Made by a program: the position numbers and the translations under genes
NCBI RefSeq assembly: GCF_000188155.2
Contig: NZ_KE124774.1
Span: forward strand, 2,858,356-2,922,355
Source of the DNA: Methylocystis sp. ATCC 49242
GTDB lineage: Bacteria > Pseudomonadota > Alphaproteobacteria > Rhizobiales > Beijerinckiaceae
Direction: 5' to 3'
Length of the DNA stretch: 64,000 bases
Shown: positions 26,854-36,403 of the stretch, piece after piece
Layout of the letters: the number at the start of each line of letters is the position of its first letter
How positions within the stretch are numbered: the stretch's first letter is position 1
Notes under the pieces: model-generated
Databases searched by the model: none
Told to the model about the DNA's origin: nothing
What the model saw: only the letters and a program-made list of their open reading frames with translations

Positions 26854-26930
26854 CCCATGTTCCTCCGCCGCGGCGGCGCGCCAGTCGACCATGAAGATAT
26901 GTCGCGCCTGACGAAAAACGGAAGGAGAGA

Positions 26931-27941
26931 CTAAAGTTTCAACTCACCATGCGTCGCCCGATACTCCCGATACCATCCCACCAGCGCCTTCACCCCCTCG
27001 TCGAGCGACGTCTGCGGCCGGTAGCCCGTGAGCCTTTCCAGCAGATCGGCGGAGGCGAAGGTGCGGGGCACGTCGCCGGGCTGCATGTCGAGATAGTTGC
27101 GCTTCGCTTTCCTGCCGAGCGTTTTCTCCAGCGTGTCGATGAAATCGAGGAGCTGGACAGGGGCGCCGCGGCCGATGTTGACGATGCGGAAGGGCGCGAC
27201 CGGCGAGACGCTGTCGTCGCCCGAATCCCGCGCGGGAACGCAGTCGATCAGCCGCACGACGGCCTCGACGAGATCGTCGACATAGGTGAAGTCCCGCGAC
27301 ATGTTCCCGTGATTGTAGATGTCGATCGGCCGGCCGTTTTCTATCGCGTCGAGAAATTTCAGCGGCGCCATGTCGGGGCGCCCCCAGGGGCCATAGACGG
27401 TGAAGAAGCGGAACATGGTCGTCGGGATCGACCACAGATGCGCGTATGAGTGCGCCATCGCCTCGCCCGCCTTCTTGCTCGCGGCGTAGAGCGTCAGCGG
27501 ATGGTCGGTGCGATCATGTTCGTGGAAGGGCACGCTCGGGCTCGCGCCATAGACCGAACTCGTCGAGGCGATGAGCAGATGCCGCGGCTTGAGGATGCGC
27601 GCGACCTCCATGACGTTGAAGGTTCCGACGAGGTTCGATTCGACATAGGCGCGCGGGTTCTGCAGGCTGTAGCGAACCCCCGCCTGCGCCGCCAGATGAA
27701 TGATGACGTCGGGCGCGCCCGCCTCCGCCGCGCGGTTCAGCGCCTCCATGTCCTCGAGCATGGCGATCGTGTCGCGATAGCCGTCGCCGCGCAGCAGGAT
27801 CGCGCGGCGTGCCTCCTTGAGGCGGGGATCGTAATAGAGCGTCATCCCGTCGAAGCCGTCGACAAAATGGCCGAGTTCGAGCAGTCTCCTCGCGAGATGG
27901 AAGCCGATGAATCCGGCCGTGCCGGTGACGAAAACGCGCAT
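26931..27941 (-). CDS. UDP-sugar epimerase (UDP-glucuronate 4-epimerase-like)
   Basis: This 336-residue extended SDR resembles UDP-glucuronate 4-epimerases that supply galacturonate for surface polysaccharide or LPS. It has the NAD site [19 protein letters not shown], then [38 protein letters not shown] and the catalytic Tyr/Lys in [25 protein letters not shown] and [17 protein letters not shown] are typical of the group. The substrate specificity is inferred from similarity. No glycosyltransferases flank it. Confidence 0.88.
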   Translation of the reverse strand: MRVFVTGTAGFIGFHLARRLLELGHFVDGFDGMTLYYDPRLKEARRAILLRGDGYRDTIAMLEDMEALNRAAEAGAPDVIIHLAAQAGVRYSLQNPRAYVESNLVGTFNVMEVARILKPRHLLIASTSSVYGASPSVPFHEHDRTDHPLTLYAASKKAGEAMAHSYAHLWSIPTTMFRFFTVYGPWGRPDMAPLKFLDAIENGRPIDIYNHGNMSRDFTYVDDLVEAVVRLIDCVPARDSGDDSVSPVAPFRIVNIGRGAPVQLLDFIDTLEKTLGRKAKRNYLDMQPGDVPRTFASADLLERLTGYRPQTSLDEGVKALVGWYREYRATHGELKL

Positions 27942-28085
27942 GGACCGCCGTGTCGCTGGAGGGGAAGTGCCGCGCCCTCATGGGCAAAAGCCGCGGGCGT
28001 GTCAACGCGTCGCACTTTGGCGAAACTCTCGCTTTCCGGCGCGCGCGACATAGTTGAGAGTGGTTCGCTGACAACGGGAGACGCG

Positions 28086-28715
28086 ATGAAGGCTGAAGCG
28101 CGGGAATTTGAGTCTGTTTCAGGGGCGACCGTTCACCCGCTCGCCCTGAGAATGCTGCATTGGGCGACCGCCTTCGCCGTCATCGTCATGATCCTGAGCG
28201 GCTGGCGCATCTACAACGCCTCGCCCCTCTTTCCGTTCGTGTTTCCGGTGGGATTCACGCTAGGCGGCTGGCTCGCCGGCGCGCTGGCCTGGCACTTCGC
28301 CGCCATGTGGCTGCTGGCCGGGAGCCTTCTCGCCTATCTCGCCTACGGGATATTCACCGGCCATTTCCGCAGGCGCCTGTGGCCGTTTTCGCCCGGGGCC
28401 ATATGGCGTGATTTCCAGAAAGTGCTCGCCGGCCGCGGCCACGTTCCCGGCAGTTACAATGCCGCGCAACGCGCCGCCTATGTCCTCGCCTTCCTCGCCA
28501 TCGCCGTCGCCATCCTCTCCGGCCTCGCGATCTGGAAACCCGTGCAGCTTCAGGAGCTGACGGCGGCGTTGGGCGGCTTCGAGACCGCGCGGCGCATTCA
28601 CTTCTTCGCAATGTCCGCGCTCGTTCTCTTTATCGTCGTCCATGTCTCCTTCGCCTGCGGCGTGAAGGGCGTGCTGAAACTCATGATCACCGGGCGGTTG
28701 GAGGCGCCGCAATGA
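28086..28715 (+). CDS. Cytochrome b561-type membrane subunit
   Basis: This ~209-residue protein has four to five membrane helices and the histidines expected for two b haems: His in LRMLHWATAFAVIVMILSGW, WHFAAMWLLAGSLLAYLAYG, RRIHFFAMSALVLFIVVHV. It belongs to the cytochrome b561/NiFe-hydrogenase b-type family. Its stop overlaps the start of the next molybdopterin protein (ATGA at 28712), so it is probably the quinone-linked membrane anchor and electron partner of that enzyme. A long in-frame extension upstream of 28086 would overlap the divergent epimerase gene and is rejected. Confidence 0.88.
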   Translation: MKAEAREFESVSGATVHPLALRMLHWATAFAVIVMILSGWRIYNASPLFPFVFPVGFTLGGWLAGALAWHFAAMWLLAGSLLAYLAYGIFTGHFRRRLWPFSPGAIWRDFQKVLAGRGHVPGSYNAAQRAAYVLAFLAIAVAILSGLAIWKPVQLQELTAALGGFETARRIHFFAMSALVLFIVVHVSFACGVKGVLKLMITGRLEAPQ

Positions 28716-29461
28716 AGACGCGCAAAATCTCTTTGCAGGATTTCCGACCGCAACTCGCCCGCGTCGAGCGCCGGCTCTTTCTGAAGCAGAGCCTGTCGCT
28801 GGGCGCCCTGACCATGCTCTCCGGCTGCACGCTGAAGGACGAGGACGCGGTCGATCGTCTTCTCTTCGCGATGTCGTGCTTCAACGACCGCGTGCAGGCG
28901 GCGCTGTTCGACCCGGATAAGCTCGCGCCGACCTATTCGGAAGCGGAAATCACGCAACCTTTCCCCTTCAACGCATTCTACGAGGAGCCGCTCGCGCCGG
29001 TCATCGACGGCGACCATTACCGCCTGCAGCTCTCGGGCCTCATCGAAAACAAGAGGGCCTGGTCGCTGCGCGAATTGCGCGAACTGCCGCAGGTCAGCCA
29101 GATCACGCGGCAGGTTTGCGTGGAGGGCTGGAGCGCGATCGGCAAATGGGGCGGGGTTCCGCTGCGCACATTTCTCGAGCGCGTCGGCGCCGATCTGACC
29201 GCGCGCTATGTCGGCTTCCGTTGCGCAGACAATTATTCGACGAGCATCGACATGCCGAGCGCGCTGCATGCGCAGACCCTGCTGGCGCTGGATTTTCCGG
29301 GGAGCCAGGTCGAAACGAAATATGGCTTTCCGGTAAAGATCCGCATTCCGACGAAACTCGGTTTCAAGAATCCGAAATTCGTCACCGAGATTTTCGTCAC
29401 CAATGATTATCCGGGCGGCTATTGGGAAGACAAAGGCTACAATTGGTTCAGCGGCTCGTGA
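28712..29461 (+). CDS. Exported molybdopterin-dependent oxidoreductase
   Basis: This 249-residue protein belongs to the sulfite-oxidase/MsrP-like molybdopterin fold. An N-terminal export signal contains RRLFLKQSLSLGALTMLSGC, a twin-arginine-like motif that ends in a lipobox cysteine. The molybdenum ligand Cys lies in RQVCVEGWSAIGKWGGVPL. YVGFRCADNYSTSIDMPSAL, KYGFPVKIRIPTKLGFKNPK and the C-terminal YPGGYWEDKGYNWF follow. It is translationally coupled to the cytochrome b subunit upstream, a pairing seen in periplasmic Mo-reductases and in YedYZ-type systems. The substrate is unknown; methionine-sulfoxide or other S/N-oxide reduction is possible. Confidence 0.85.
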   Translation: MKTRKISLQDFRPQLARVERRLFLKQSLSLGALTMLSGCTLKDEDAVDRLLFAMSCFNDRVQAALFDPDKLAPTYSEAEITQPFPFNAFYEEPLAPVIDGDHYRLQLSGLIENKRAWSLRELRELPQVSQITRQVCVEGWSAIGKWGGVPLRTFLERVGADLTARYVGFRCADNYSTSIDMPSALHAQTLLALDFPGSQVETKYGFPVKIRIPTKLGFKNPKFVTEIFVTNDYPGGYWEDKGYNWFSGS

Positions 29462-29605
29462 CGCCTCAATCGTGGTCAAGCTCGCCTTGAAATGAACTCA
29501 TTAGGGCCAAATGCGCGACTCGAATTTTCCACGGTTGGGCGGCCTCATTGCCTCGGGCGGGCCGGCTGAGTCGGCGCGGGGGCTTTTCACATCCGAGGGG
29601 ATTTC

Positions 29606-29824
29606 ATGATCCATCCCAGACCCTGCGTGAACGGCATTCTCGCCGCCGTGCTGTCGGCCAGCATACTTCCGATCCATGGCGCGCTTGCCAGAGAGAAGGC
29701 GCCCGCCGCGCACAAGGCGGCGAAAAAACACGCGGTGAAGAAGCCCGCGCCGGCCGAGGCGCCCAAGGCCGAGCCGGCCCCCGACACCGGCGGGGGCGGA
29801 GCCGGCGCGCCGATGGTTCAGTAA
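29606..29824 (+). CDS. Small exported Ala/Pro/Lys-rich protein
   Basis: This 72-residue product has a signal peptide ([20 protein letters not shown]) and a short, disordered, lysine-, alanine- and proline-rich mature part ending [17 protein letters not shown] lies 5 nt upstream of ATG 29606. It overlaps the truA stop by 7 bp in convergent orientation. No family is recognised, and the mature peptide is only about 44 residues. It may be an envelope-associated small protein; the coding call rests on the signal peptide and ribosome site. Confidence 0.6.
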   Translation: MIHPRPCVNGILAAVLSASILPIHGALAREKAPAAHKAAKKHAVKKPAPAEAPKAEPAPDTGGGGAGAPMVQ

Positions 29825-30555
29825 TCGACAGCGACGAGATAGAGACCGTGCGGCGGCGCGACCTGTCCGCAGCGCGCACGGTCTTTCGCCTCGAGGGCCG
29901 CCGCCAGATCGTCGGCGGTCCATTTTCCCGAGCCGACATGCTCCAGTGAACCCGCCATGGAGCGCACCTGATTATGCAGGAAGGAGCGGGCGCAGGTGAC
30001 GATCTCGATGCGGTCGCCCTCGCGCCGCACGTCGAGTCTTTCGAGCGTGCGGACGGGCGAATTGGCCTGACATTCGGAGGCGCGAAAGGTCGTGAAGTCG
30101 TGGCGGCCGACGAGGCGCTGGGCTGCGTCATGCATGGCCTGCGCGTCGAGGGGGCGCTTCACATGCCAGGCGCGGCCGAGGCCAACGGTGAGCGGCGCGC
30201 GGCGGTTGTCGATGACATAGCGATAGTGGCGGCGGATCGCGGAGAAGCGCGCCTCGAAATTTTCATCGACCGCGCGCGCTGAAACAACGGCGACAGGATC
30301 GGGCTTGAGATGCGCGTTCAAGGCGTCGCGCAGCCGGTCCGCGCGCCATTCGCGCGCGAGATCGACATGAGCGACCTGCCCCAGCGCGTGGACGCCGGCG
30401 TCGGTGCGCCCGGCGCCGTGGATGACCGCGCGCGCGCCATTGATGGCCGCGACCGCTTCCTCCAGCCGCTGCTGCACGGAGACGCCATTCGCCTGCCGCT
30501 GCCAGCCGACGAAGGGGCCGCCGTCATATTCGATGGTGAGCGCGTAGCGGGGCAT
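29818..30555 (-). CDS. truA: tRNA pseudouridine synthase TruA
   Basis: TruA makes pseudouridine at positions 38-40 of the tRNA anticodon stem. The 245-residue protein has the catalytic Asp in [18 protein letters not shown], the N-terminal [34 protein letters not shown], and [19 protein letters not shown] near the end. Its start overlaps the fmt stop by one base (TGATG), so def-fmt-truA is one operon, a common bacterial arrangement. Confidence 0.96.
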   Translation of the reverse strand: MPRYALTIEYDGGPFVGWQRQANGVSVQQRLEEAVAAINGARAVIHGAGRTDAGVHALGQVAHVDLAREWRADRLRDALNAHLKPDPVAVVSARAVDENFEARFSAIRRHYRYVIDNRRAPLTVGLGRAWHVKRPLDAQAMHDAAQRLVGRHDFTTFRASECQANSPVRTLERLDVRREGDRIEIVTCARSFLHNQVRSMAGSLEHVGSGKWTADDLAAALEAKDRARCGQVAPPHGLYLVAVDY

Positions 30556-31481
30556 CAGGCGAGCGTGACGCCGCGCGTGAGCTTGCGGCCGCGCAGGAAT
30601 TCCTCGATCCCCATTTCGCCCTTGCCTGCGCGCTGAACGCGCAGGAGGCGCAGCGCCCCTTCGCCGCAGGCGATGAGTCCCGCGTCGTCGAGAGCCGCGC
30701 CGGGCGCGCCCCTGCCGTCCTCGACCCGCGTGCGCAGGACTTTCACGCGCTCGACGCCATGGCCGAGATCGCTTTCGAAAAAGGCGCCGGGGAAGGGCGC
30801 GAGGCCGCGAACGTGATTATGGAGGTCGCGCGCCGACCTGCGCCAGTCGATGCGTCCCTCCGCCTTGTCGATCTTCTGCGCGTAGCAGGCGCCCTCCTGC
30901 GTCTGCGGCGTGAAGCGCAGTTCGCCCTTCGCGAGAAGGTCGAGCGCGTCGGCCATCAGCGGCGCGCCGAGTTCGGCGAGCTTGTCGTGCAATTCGCCCG
31001 CGGTCATGTCCGGGCCGATCGGCGTCCTGGCGGTCAGGGCGACGGGGCCGGTGTCGAGGCCGGCGTCCATCTTCATCACCATCACGCCGCTTTCGGCGTC
31101 GCCCGCCATGATGGCGCGCTGGATCGGCGCCGCCCCGCGCCAGCGCGGCAGCAGCGAGCCGTGGAGATTGAGACAGCCATGTTTCGGCGCGTCGAGGATC
31201 GGCTGCGGCAGGAGAAGCCCATAGGCGGCGACCACCGCGACGTCGGAGCCCAGCGCGGCGAAAGCCTCCGCCTCCTCCGCGCTGCGCAGGCTCCTCGGCG
31301 TGCGCACGGCGAGGCCGCGGCTTTCGGCGAACTGGTGGACGCTGGATTTCTTTTCCGACATGCCGCGCCCGGCCGGACGCGGCGGCTGCGTATAAACCGC
31401 GGCCACGTCATGGCCGCGGGCGCAAATCTCTCTGAGCAGGGCCGTCGCGAAGTCCGGCGTGCCCATGAAAACGAGGCGCAA
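30555..31481 (-). CDS. fmt: Methionyl-tRNA formyltransferase
   Basis: Fmt formylates initiator Met-tRNA with 10-formyl-THF. The 308-residue protein has [13 protein letters not shown] at the N-terminus, [11 protein letters not shown], the catalytic stretch [21 protein letters not shown] (Asn/His), and [12 protein letters not shown]. The start codon is TTG at 31481, three bases after the def stop; the family N-terminus MRLVFMGTP supports it over the internal ATG. It lies between def and truA in one operon. Confidence 0.96.
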   Translation of the reverse strand: MRLVFMGTPDFATALLREICARGHDVAAVYTQPPRPAGRGMSEKKSSVHQFAESRGLAVRTPRSLRSAEEAEAFAALGSDVAVVAAYGLLLPQPILDAPKHGCLNLHGSLLPRWRGAAPIQRAIMAGDAESGVMVMKMDAGLDTGPVALTARTPIGPDMTAGELHDKLAELGAPLMADALDLLAKGELRFTPQTQEGACYAQKIDKAEGRIDWRRSARDLHNHVRGLAPFPGAFFESDLGHGVERVKVLRTRVEDGRGAPGAALDDAGLIACGEGALRLLRVQRAGKGEMGIEEFLRGRKLTRGVTLA

Positions 31482-31484
31482 GCG

Positions 31485-32051
31485 TCAGGCCCCGGCTTCT
31501 TCCGACTGGCGCTCGGCTTCCGCGCGGCGTTGGGCGACGATCTCGTCGAAGCGCGCCGCCTTGCTGAATTTCTTCACCACCCGCTCGCGCTTCAGGCGAG
31601 AGAGATTGTCGATGAAAAGGCCGCCTTCGAGATGTTCGAGCTCGTGCTGCACGACGGTCGCGAGCAGCCCCACCGCGTCGAACTCCTGTGTTTGGCCATG
31701 CCGGTCTAGGTGGCGCACCTTCACCATCGCCGGACGTTTCACGTCGTCGAAATAATCCGGCACCGAGAGGCAGCCCTCCTGATAGGAGCTGAGCTCCTCG
31801 GACGCCCAGATGATCTCGGGATTGATGAGAAAGAGCGGCGAGCGCTCGTCCTCCGTCTTGCCGATGTCGACGACGACGATCCGCTTCGCGACGGCGACCT
31901 GAATGGCGGCGAGCCCAATGCCCGGAGCCGCGTACATGGTCTCCAGCATGTCGTCGAGGAGCCGGTGGATTTCGGCGTCGATGCGCTCCACGGGTTCGGA
32001 GACCTTGCGCAGGCGCGGGTCGGGAAGGGTGATGATCGGCAGAAGAGCCAT
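31485..32051 (-). CDS. def: Peptide deformylase
   Basis: Def removes the N-formyl group from nascent proteins. The 188-residue metalloenzyme has motif 1 GIGLAAIQV, motif 2 EGCLSVP (metal Cys) and motif 3 QHELEHLEG, supplying the HExxH metal site. Motif 1 has Ile where most deformylases have Pro (GxGLAAxQ is kept), and motif 3 has Glu for the usual Asp, both tolerated. ATG 32051 (MALLPIITLPDPRL) fits the family; longer in-frame extensions are rejected. It is the first gene of def-fmt-truA and is divergent from lemA. Confidence 0.96.
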   Translation of the reverse strand: MALLPIITLPDPRLRKVSEPVERIDAEIHRLLDDMLETMYAAPGIGLAAIQVAVAKRIVVVDIGKTEDERSPLFLINPEIIWASEELSSYQEGCLSVPDYFDDVKRPAMVKVRHLDRHGQTQEFDAVGLLATVVQHELEHLEGGLFIDNLSRLKRERVVKKFSKAARFDEIVAQRRAEAERQSEEAGA

Positions 32052-32234
32052 CGCTGTTTCTTCTATGGTTTGGTCGCGTTTTCGCGCGCTGCAAGGGTTT
32101 CGGAAGAGATAGGCGCGGTTTGCCGTTCCGTCAAATGCCGCGCGCGTCTTTGCCATGGCGCGGAAGGCGGCTAACATGCAGGCGTTGCAAGTCGGCGCAG
32201 CCGCCTCGGGGGGTCGACCGGAAAGGATTACGTC

Positions 32235-32795
32235 ATGGCGTTCCTCGTATTCTTGGGATTGGTCGCGCTCGTCGGCCTCTGGCTGGTCGGCGTCTACAAC
32301 GGCCTCGTCAATCTGCGGCAGCGCAGCAAACAGGCCTTTTCCGACATCAATGTGCAACTGAAGCAGCGCCACGACCTCATTCCCAACCTCGTCGAGACGG
32401 TGAAAGGTTACGCCACCCACGAAAAGACCACGCTCGAGGACGTGATCAAGGCGCGCAACGCCGCCGTCGTCGCCAGCGGCCCGGCCGCACAGGGCGCCGC
32501 CGAGGGCGCGCTGACCGGCGCCCTTTCCCGCCTCATCGCGCTGTCGGAGGCCTATCCCGACCTCAAGGCCAATCAGAACTTCCAGCAGCTTCAGAACGAG
32601 CTTTCGGACGTCGAGAACAAGATTTCGGCGGCGCGGCGCTTCCTCAACAACACCGTCGCCGAATACAACGCCACGCGCGAGGGCTTCCCGGGCTTTCTGA
32701 TCGCCCAGCGCTTCGGCTTCGATCCGCTCGACTATTTCAATCTCGACGAGGCCGAACAGAAGGCCGTCGAGGCCCCGCCGAAGGTGCAGTTCTGA
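32235..32795 (+). CDS. lemA: LemA family membrane protein
   Basis: This 186-residue LemA protein has one N-terminal membrane helix (FLVFLGLVALVGLWLVGVYNGLV) followed by a long alpha-helical coiled domain: RSKQAFSDINVQLKQRHDLIPNLVETVKGY, LIALSEAYPDLKANQNFQQL, VENKISAARRFLNNTVAEYN. AAGGA lies 7-8 nt upstream of ATG 32235. Function is poorly defined, but LemA genes are often paired with M48 proteases or HtpX, as here (next gene), and with envelope stress. Confidence 0.93.
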   Translation: MAFLVFLGLVALVGLWLVGVYNGLVNLRQRSKQAFSDINVQLKQRHDLIPNLVETVKGYATHEKTTLEDVIKARNAAVVASGPAAQGAAEGALTGALSRLIALSEAYPDLKANQNFQQLQNELSDVENKISAARRFLNNTVAEYNATREGFPGFLIAQRFGFDPLDYFNLDEAEQKAVEAPPKVQF

Positions 32796-32893
32796 CTGGC
32801 CTTCGCCGCACGGCCGGGCTCGACCCGGCCGGCCCTGCAAACGCCCGGCGCAAAGACCGGGCCTGACGGCCGCAGCCAGGACAATTGCGCCAG

Positions 32894-34003
32894 ATGTTCA
32901 AAGCCTACGGCCTTTATTCCCATATCCGCGCCAACCGGCTGCGCTCGGGCTTTCTGCTCGCGGGCTTCGTCGCGCTGCTGTTTGCGCTGATGTTCTCCTT
33001 CGCGCTGCTGTTCGAGGCCTTCGGCGCGCGGCACGGCGAGCCCTTCGACTACATTCTCGCCCACGCTTACGACGACTTCAGGCGAAGCTGGCCGATCGGC
33101 TTCGCGGCCGCCGGCGTCTGGTTCGCCATCGCCTATCTCTTCCACCAGAAGATGATCGACTTCGCCACGGGCGCTTCGGCGATTTCGCGGGCCGAGGCGC
33201 CGCGGCTTTACAATCTGCTGGAGAATCTCTGCATCTCGCGCGGCGTCCCGATCCCGGCGCTCCAGATCATGGAGAGCGAGGCGCTCAACGCCTACGCCTC
33301 CGGCCTGAAGGAAGGGCAATACAGGATCGCGGTGACGCGCGGGCTGATCACCGAGCTCACCGACGCCGAGATCGAGGCGGTGCTCGCCCATGAGCTGACC
33401 CATATCCGCAATCGCGACGTGCAGATGATGGTGATCGCGGTCATCTTCGCGGGGATTTTCGCCTTCGTCGCCGATCTGACCATCCGCCGGTGGGACTTTC
33501 CCTTCGGCTTCTCGCCGCATCGCCCCTCGACGCGCGAGGACAACCGCCGCGAGGGCGGCGCGGGGCTGGCCGTTCTCGTCGCGCTGCTCATCATCGCGCT
33601 GAGCTGGGGCGCGTCGGTGCTGATCCGCTTCGCCATCTCCCGCTCGCGCGAATATCTCGCCGACGCGGGCTCGGTGGAATTGACCAAGAACCCGGACGCC
33701 ATGATCTCCGCGCTGCGCAAGATCGAGGCGCATTCGGCGATGCCGGCCATGCCCTCGCGCATGCACGCCTTTTTCATCGAAAGCCCGGCGCGCATTCAGG
33801 AGTCAGGCTGGTTCTCGACGCATCCGACCGTCGACGAGCGTATCCGGGCGCTGGTCGAATATGCGGGCGGCCAGGATGTTTCGATCGCGCTGGAGGAGCC
33901 GCCGCGGGAGGCGAACGGGCTGCCCCGGGAGGGCGAAGCCTCCTTTCTGCCGCAGGACGGCCGCAGCCCGCTCGAGCCGCCGCCGGAAGGACCCTGGGGT
34001 TAA
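32894..34003 (+). CDS. M48 family membrane metalloprotease (HtpX-like)
   Basis: This ~369-residue zinc protease has two N-terminal membrane helices (about 18-42 and 68-84), the zinc site HELTH (His166/Glu167/His170) in IEAVLAHELTHIRNRD, and the third zinc ligand Glu in SREYLADAGSVELT. Two more hydrophobic segments lie between these motifs. HtpX-type enzymes degrade damaged membrane proteins. Downstream of lemA, the pair is a recurrent envelope quality-control module. ATG 32894 is used; a TTG three codons earlier is closer to the AGGA site and is an alternative. Its stop overlaps the convergent esterase stop by 4 bp. Confidence 0.88.
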   Translation: MFKAYGLYSHIRANRLRSGFLLAGFVALLFALMFSFALLFEAFGARHGEPFDYILAHAYDDFRRSWPIGFAAAGVWFAIAYLFHQKMIDFATGASAISRAEAPRLYNLLENLCISRGVPIPALQIMESEALNAYASGLKEGQYRIAVTRGLITELTDAEIEAVLAHELTHIRNRDVQMMVIAVIFAGIFAFVADLTIRRWDFPFGFSPHRPSTREDNRREGGAGLAVLVALLIIALSWGASVLIRFAISRSREYLADAGSVELTKNPDAMISALRKIEAHSAMPAMPSRMHAFFIESPARIQESGWFSTHPTVDERIRALVEYAGGQDVSIALEEPPREANGLPREGEASFLPQDGRSPLEPPPEGPWG

Positions 34004-34884
34004 ACGCTCCGTCGCGCCTTTTCCTTCAGGAACGCGATCGCCTTCCCGCGCGATTCTTCCGCCTCGGGCAGGAAGCTCATCAGCTGCCATGCGTGGGGAA
34101 CGCCGGGCCAGATTTCGATCTGCGCCTCCACGCCGGCGGCGCGCGCCCGCTCGACGAGTCTCGTCGAATCGTCGCGCAGGACTTCGTCGGCGCCCACATG
34201 GACGATGAGGGGCGGAAGGCCGGAGAGGTCGGCGAAAATCGGCGAGGCGAGAGGATTGCGCGCGCTTGCCTTCCCCAGAGCGGCGCGGGCGCCGGAGAGA
34301 ATCGCGCGCCGCGTGAAGAAAGCGTCCTTCTCCTCATTCTCGCGCGCCGAGGCGCCGGTGGCGGCGAGATCGGTCCAGGGCGAAAACAGCGCGGCGGCCG
34401 CGGGCAGACGGAAACCGTCGTCTCGCAGCCGCGCCATCAACGAAACGGCCAGGCCGCCGCCGGCCGAATCGCCGGCGACGACGATCGGCCCCGGCCTTGC
34501 GGCGGCGAGCGCCTTGTAGGCCGCCACCGCATCCTCCAGCGCCGCGGGGAAGACATGTTCGGGCGCGAGGCGATAGGCGGGCGTGAAGACGTCGAAGCCG
34601 GCCTGCGCGAAACGGCGCGACGCATAGCGGAAAACGCGGGGCGAACCGACCAGAAAGGCGCCGCCGTGAAGATAGAAGAGCGTCGCCGCGGGCGCGCCCT
34701 CCGATGGCGTCCAGTCGCCGGGGATGTCGGGCGCGAAAGGCGCGCGGCGGGCGGGCGACAGCCTTTCGATGAGGGATTGCAACAGCCGCAGCGTCGGCGC
34801 GAGGCGCTCCACCCGCGGCTTCACGAAGCGGCGCAGGAAGCCGACCGTCCGCTGAACGGCGGGGCTTGCAGTCTTGTCGCTCAT
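34000..34884 (-). CDS. HSL-family alpha/beta hydrolase (esterase)
   Basis: This 294-residue esterase of the hormone-sensitive lipase type has the oxyanion motif FYLHGGAFLVGS, YRLAPEHVFPAALEDAVAAY, the nucleophile elbow GDSAGGGLAVSL, the acid region HVGADEVLRDD and the His in WPGVPHAWQL. No signal peptide is present, so it acts in the cytoplasm, probably on short acyl esters. Its start overlaps the stop of the Sel1 gene (ATGA at 34881-34884), so it is the last gene of the argH operon. Confidence 0.88.
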   Translation of the reverse strand: MSDKTASPAVQRTVGFLRRFVKPRVERLAPTLRLLQSLIERLSPARRAPFAPDIPGDWTPSEGAPAATLFYLHGGAFLVGSPRVFRYASRRFAQAGFDVFTPAYRLAPEHVFPAALEDAVAAYKALAAARPGPIVVAGDSAGGGLAVSLMARLRDDGFRLPAAAALFSPWTDLAATGASARENEEKDAFFTRRAILSGARAALGKASARNPLASPIFADLSGLPPLIVHVGADEVLRDDSTRLVERARAAGVEAQIEIWPGVPHAWQLMSFLPEAEESRGKAIAFLKEKARRSV

Positions 34885-35795
34885 TTCGCAGGCGGGGGCG
34901 GAGGCGTCTTGCTCTCCGCCGCTTTGGGGGGAGTCTCCGCATTGTCCAGAAAATCGAGCGAGGGATCCTTCAGTCCGGCCTCGCGCGCCTTGTCGCGCCA
35001 CTCGCGGGCTTCGCGCAGGTTGGTCTCGACGCCGAGCCCCTCGGCGAGGAGATGCGCGAGGCGGTTCTGCGCCACCGCATTGCCCTTCACCGCGGCCTTG
35101 CGCAGGAGATCGACGGCCGAAAGCCGGTCGCGCTCCACGCCAACGCCGTTGAACTGCATGATGGCGTATTCGACCATCGCCGCCGTCAGGCCGAGATCGG
35201 CGGCGCGCCTGAACCATTCGGCCGCCGCCTTGTCGTCCTTCGCGACGCCCTTTCCGGTCTTGTAGAGGACGCCCAGCGCATAATCGGCGTCGGCGTTGCC
35301 GCCCTCGGCGGCCCGGCGGAAATAGTTCGCGGCCGTATCGAAATCCGACGGCTTGCCTTCGTTCTCCAGCGCCATCTCGCCGAGAAGATGCAGCGCCGCC
35401 GCATGATCCTGGGCGGCGGCCTTCTCGAGATAGTTTCGGGCGGCCGCGCGGTTCTTGGGGATGTCGATGCCTTCGAGCGCCGCCACGCCGTAAAGATAGG
35501 CCGCCTCCTTCCCCCCCGCGTCGGCGCCGCGCCGGAACCAGTCCATCGCCTGCTTGCCGTCGCGCCTGACGCCGGCGCCTTCGAGATAGAGCTGGCCGAT
35601 GAGGGTGAGCGCCGCAGAATCCTTCGGGTTCGCCTCGACGCGCTTCTTCGCCTCGCTCATCGCCGCCTTGTAGTCGCCGCGCTGATAGGCGCCATAGGCG
35701 AGATCGCGCGGTGGCGCGCCGTTCTCCGCCTCCTTGGCCAGCGCGGGCGCGAGCAGGGAGAGAAGGACGAGCGACGCGAGTAGACGGCGAATCAT
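34881..35795 (-). CDS. Exported Sel1-repeat (TPR-like) protein
   Basis: This 304-residue protein has a signal peptide ([20 protein letters not shown]) and about six Sel1/TPR-like repeats between residues 30 and 260, with units such as LTLIGQLYLEGAGVRRDGKQ, ADYALGVLYKTGKGVAKDDK and AQNRLAHLLAEGLGVETNLR. Sel1 proteins mediate protein-protein contacts in the envelope and in signalling. The C-terminus is Pro/Lys-rich. It is coupled at both ends by ATGA overlaps with the thiE-like gene and the esterase, so these genes are transcribed with argH. Confidence 0.88.
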   Translation of the reverse strand: MIRRLLASLVLLSLLAPALAKEAENGAPPRDLAYGAYQRGDYKAAMSEAKKRVEANPKDSAALTLIGQLYLEGAGVRRDGKQAMDWFRRGADAGGKEAAYLYGVAALEGIDIPKNRAAARNYLEKAAAQDHAAALHLLGEMALENEGKPSDFDTAANYFRRAAEGGNADADYALGVLYKTGKGVAKDDKAAAEWFRRAADLGLTAAMVEYAIMQFNGVGVERDRLSAVDLLRKAAVKGNAVAQNRLAHLLAEGLGVETNLREAREWRDKAREAGLKDPSLDFLDNAETPPKAAESKTPPPPPAK

Positions 35796-36403
35796 GGCTG
35801 CGCTTCCTGCAAATGTTTCAGCGCGTCGGCGACGGCGGCGGCGGGACCGCGGCTGTCGGTCCATACCGCGTCGTCGAGCATGACGAAATCGGCGCCGGCC
35901 TGCGCAAGCGGCGCGACGTCCGCGAGAGAAGCGGCGCGCGCCACGCAGGGCGTGTTGAAAAGCTCCGTCCACCAGGAGACGCGCTCGGCGAGGGCTTCCC
36001 GGTCGTCGTCCTCGAAGAGCACATAATCGGCGCCGAGCTCTCCGGCGCGCATGGCGTCGTCGCGCAGCGCCAGTCCGCCGGCGCCGACGATGTAGCGCGG
36101 CGAGAGTTTCTTGACGGCGTCGGCAAGCTCGTCGCCGGAGCCCGAAACATGCGCGCCGTCGGCCCTGGCGCGCAGCGCGACCGTCACGGACCCGTCGACC
36201 AGAACCGCAACGCCCTTTTCCTGCGCGAGGGGCGCAAGCGCGCGAACGATGTCCTCGTTCCTGCGCGGGTCATCGCCCGCGAGACGGATGAGGAGCGAGG
36301 CGACCTCGCCGGCCGAAAGCGCGCTCGTCAAGGCGGGCAGGAAATCCCGCGCCTCCGCGAGCGGCGGGGTCGCGAGATAGAGACGCGGGGCGTCCTCGCT
36401 CAT
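35792..36403 (-). CDS. Thiamine-phosphate-synthase-like TIM-barrel protein
   Basis: This 203-residue protein has the ThiE/TenI fold pattern: [84 protein letters not shown]. In true ThiE the loop after the equivalent of ADYVLF carries the GPxFxTxTK pyrophosphate site; here it reads [12 protein letters not shown], so the catalytic signature appears absent. It is best described as ThiE-like with uncertain activity. Start and stop overlap argH and the Sel1 gene by ATGA, as in related alphaproteobacteria. No thiamine riboswitch or thi gene is near. Confidence 0.75.
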   Translation of the reverse strand: MSEDAPRLYLATPPLAEARDFLPALTSALSAGEVASLLIRLAGDDPRRNEDIVRALAPLAQEKGVAVLVDGSVTVALRARADGAHVSGSGDELADAVKKLSPRYIVGAGGLALRDDAMRAGELGADYVLFEDDDREALAERVSWWTELFNTPCVARAASLADVAPLAQAGADFVMLDDAVWTDSRGPAAAVADALKHLQEAQP

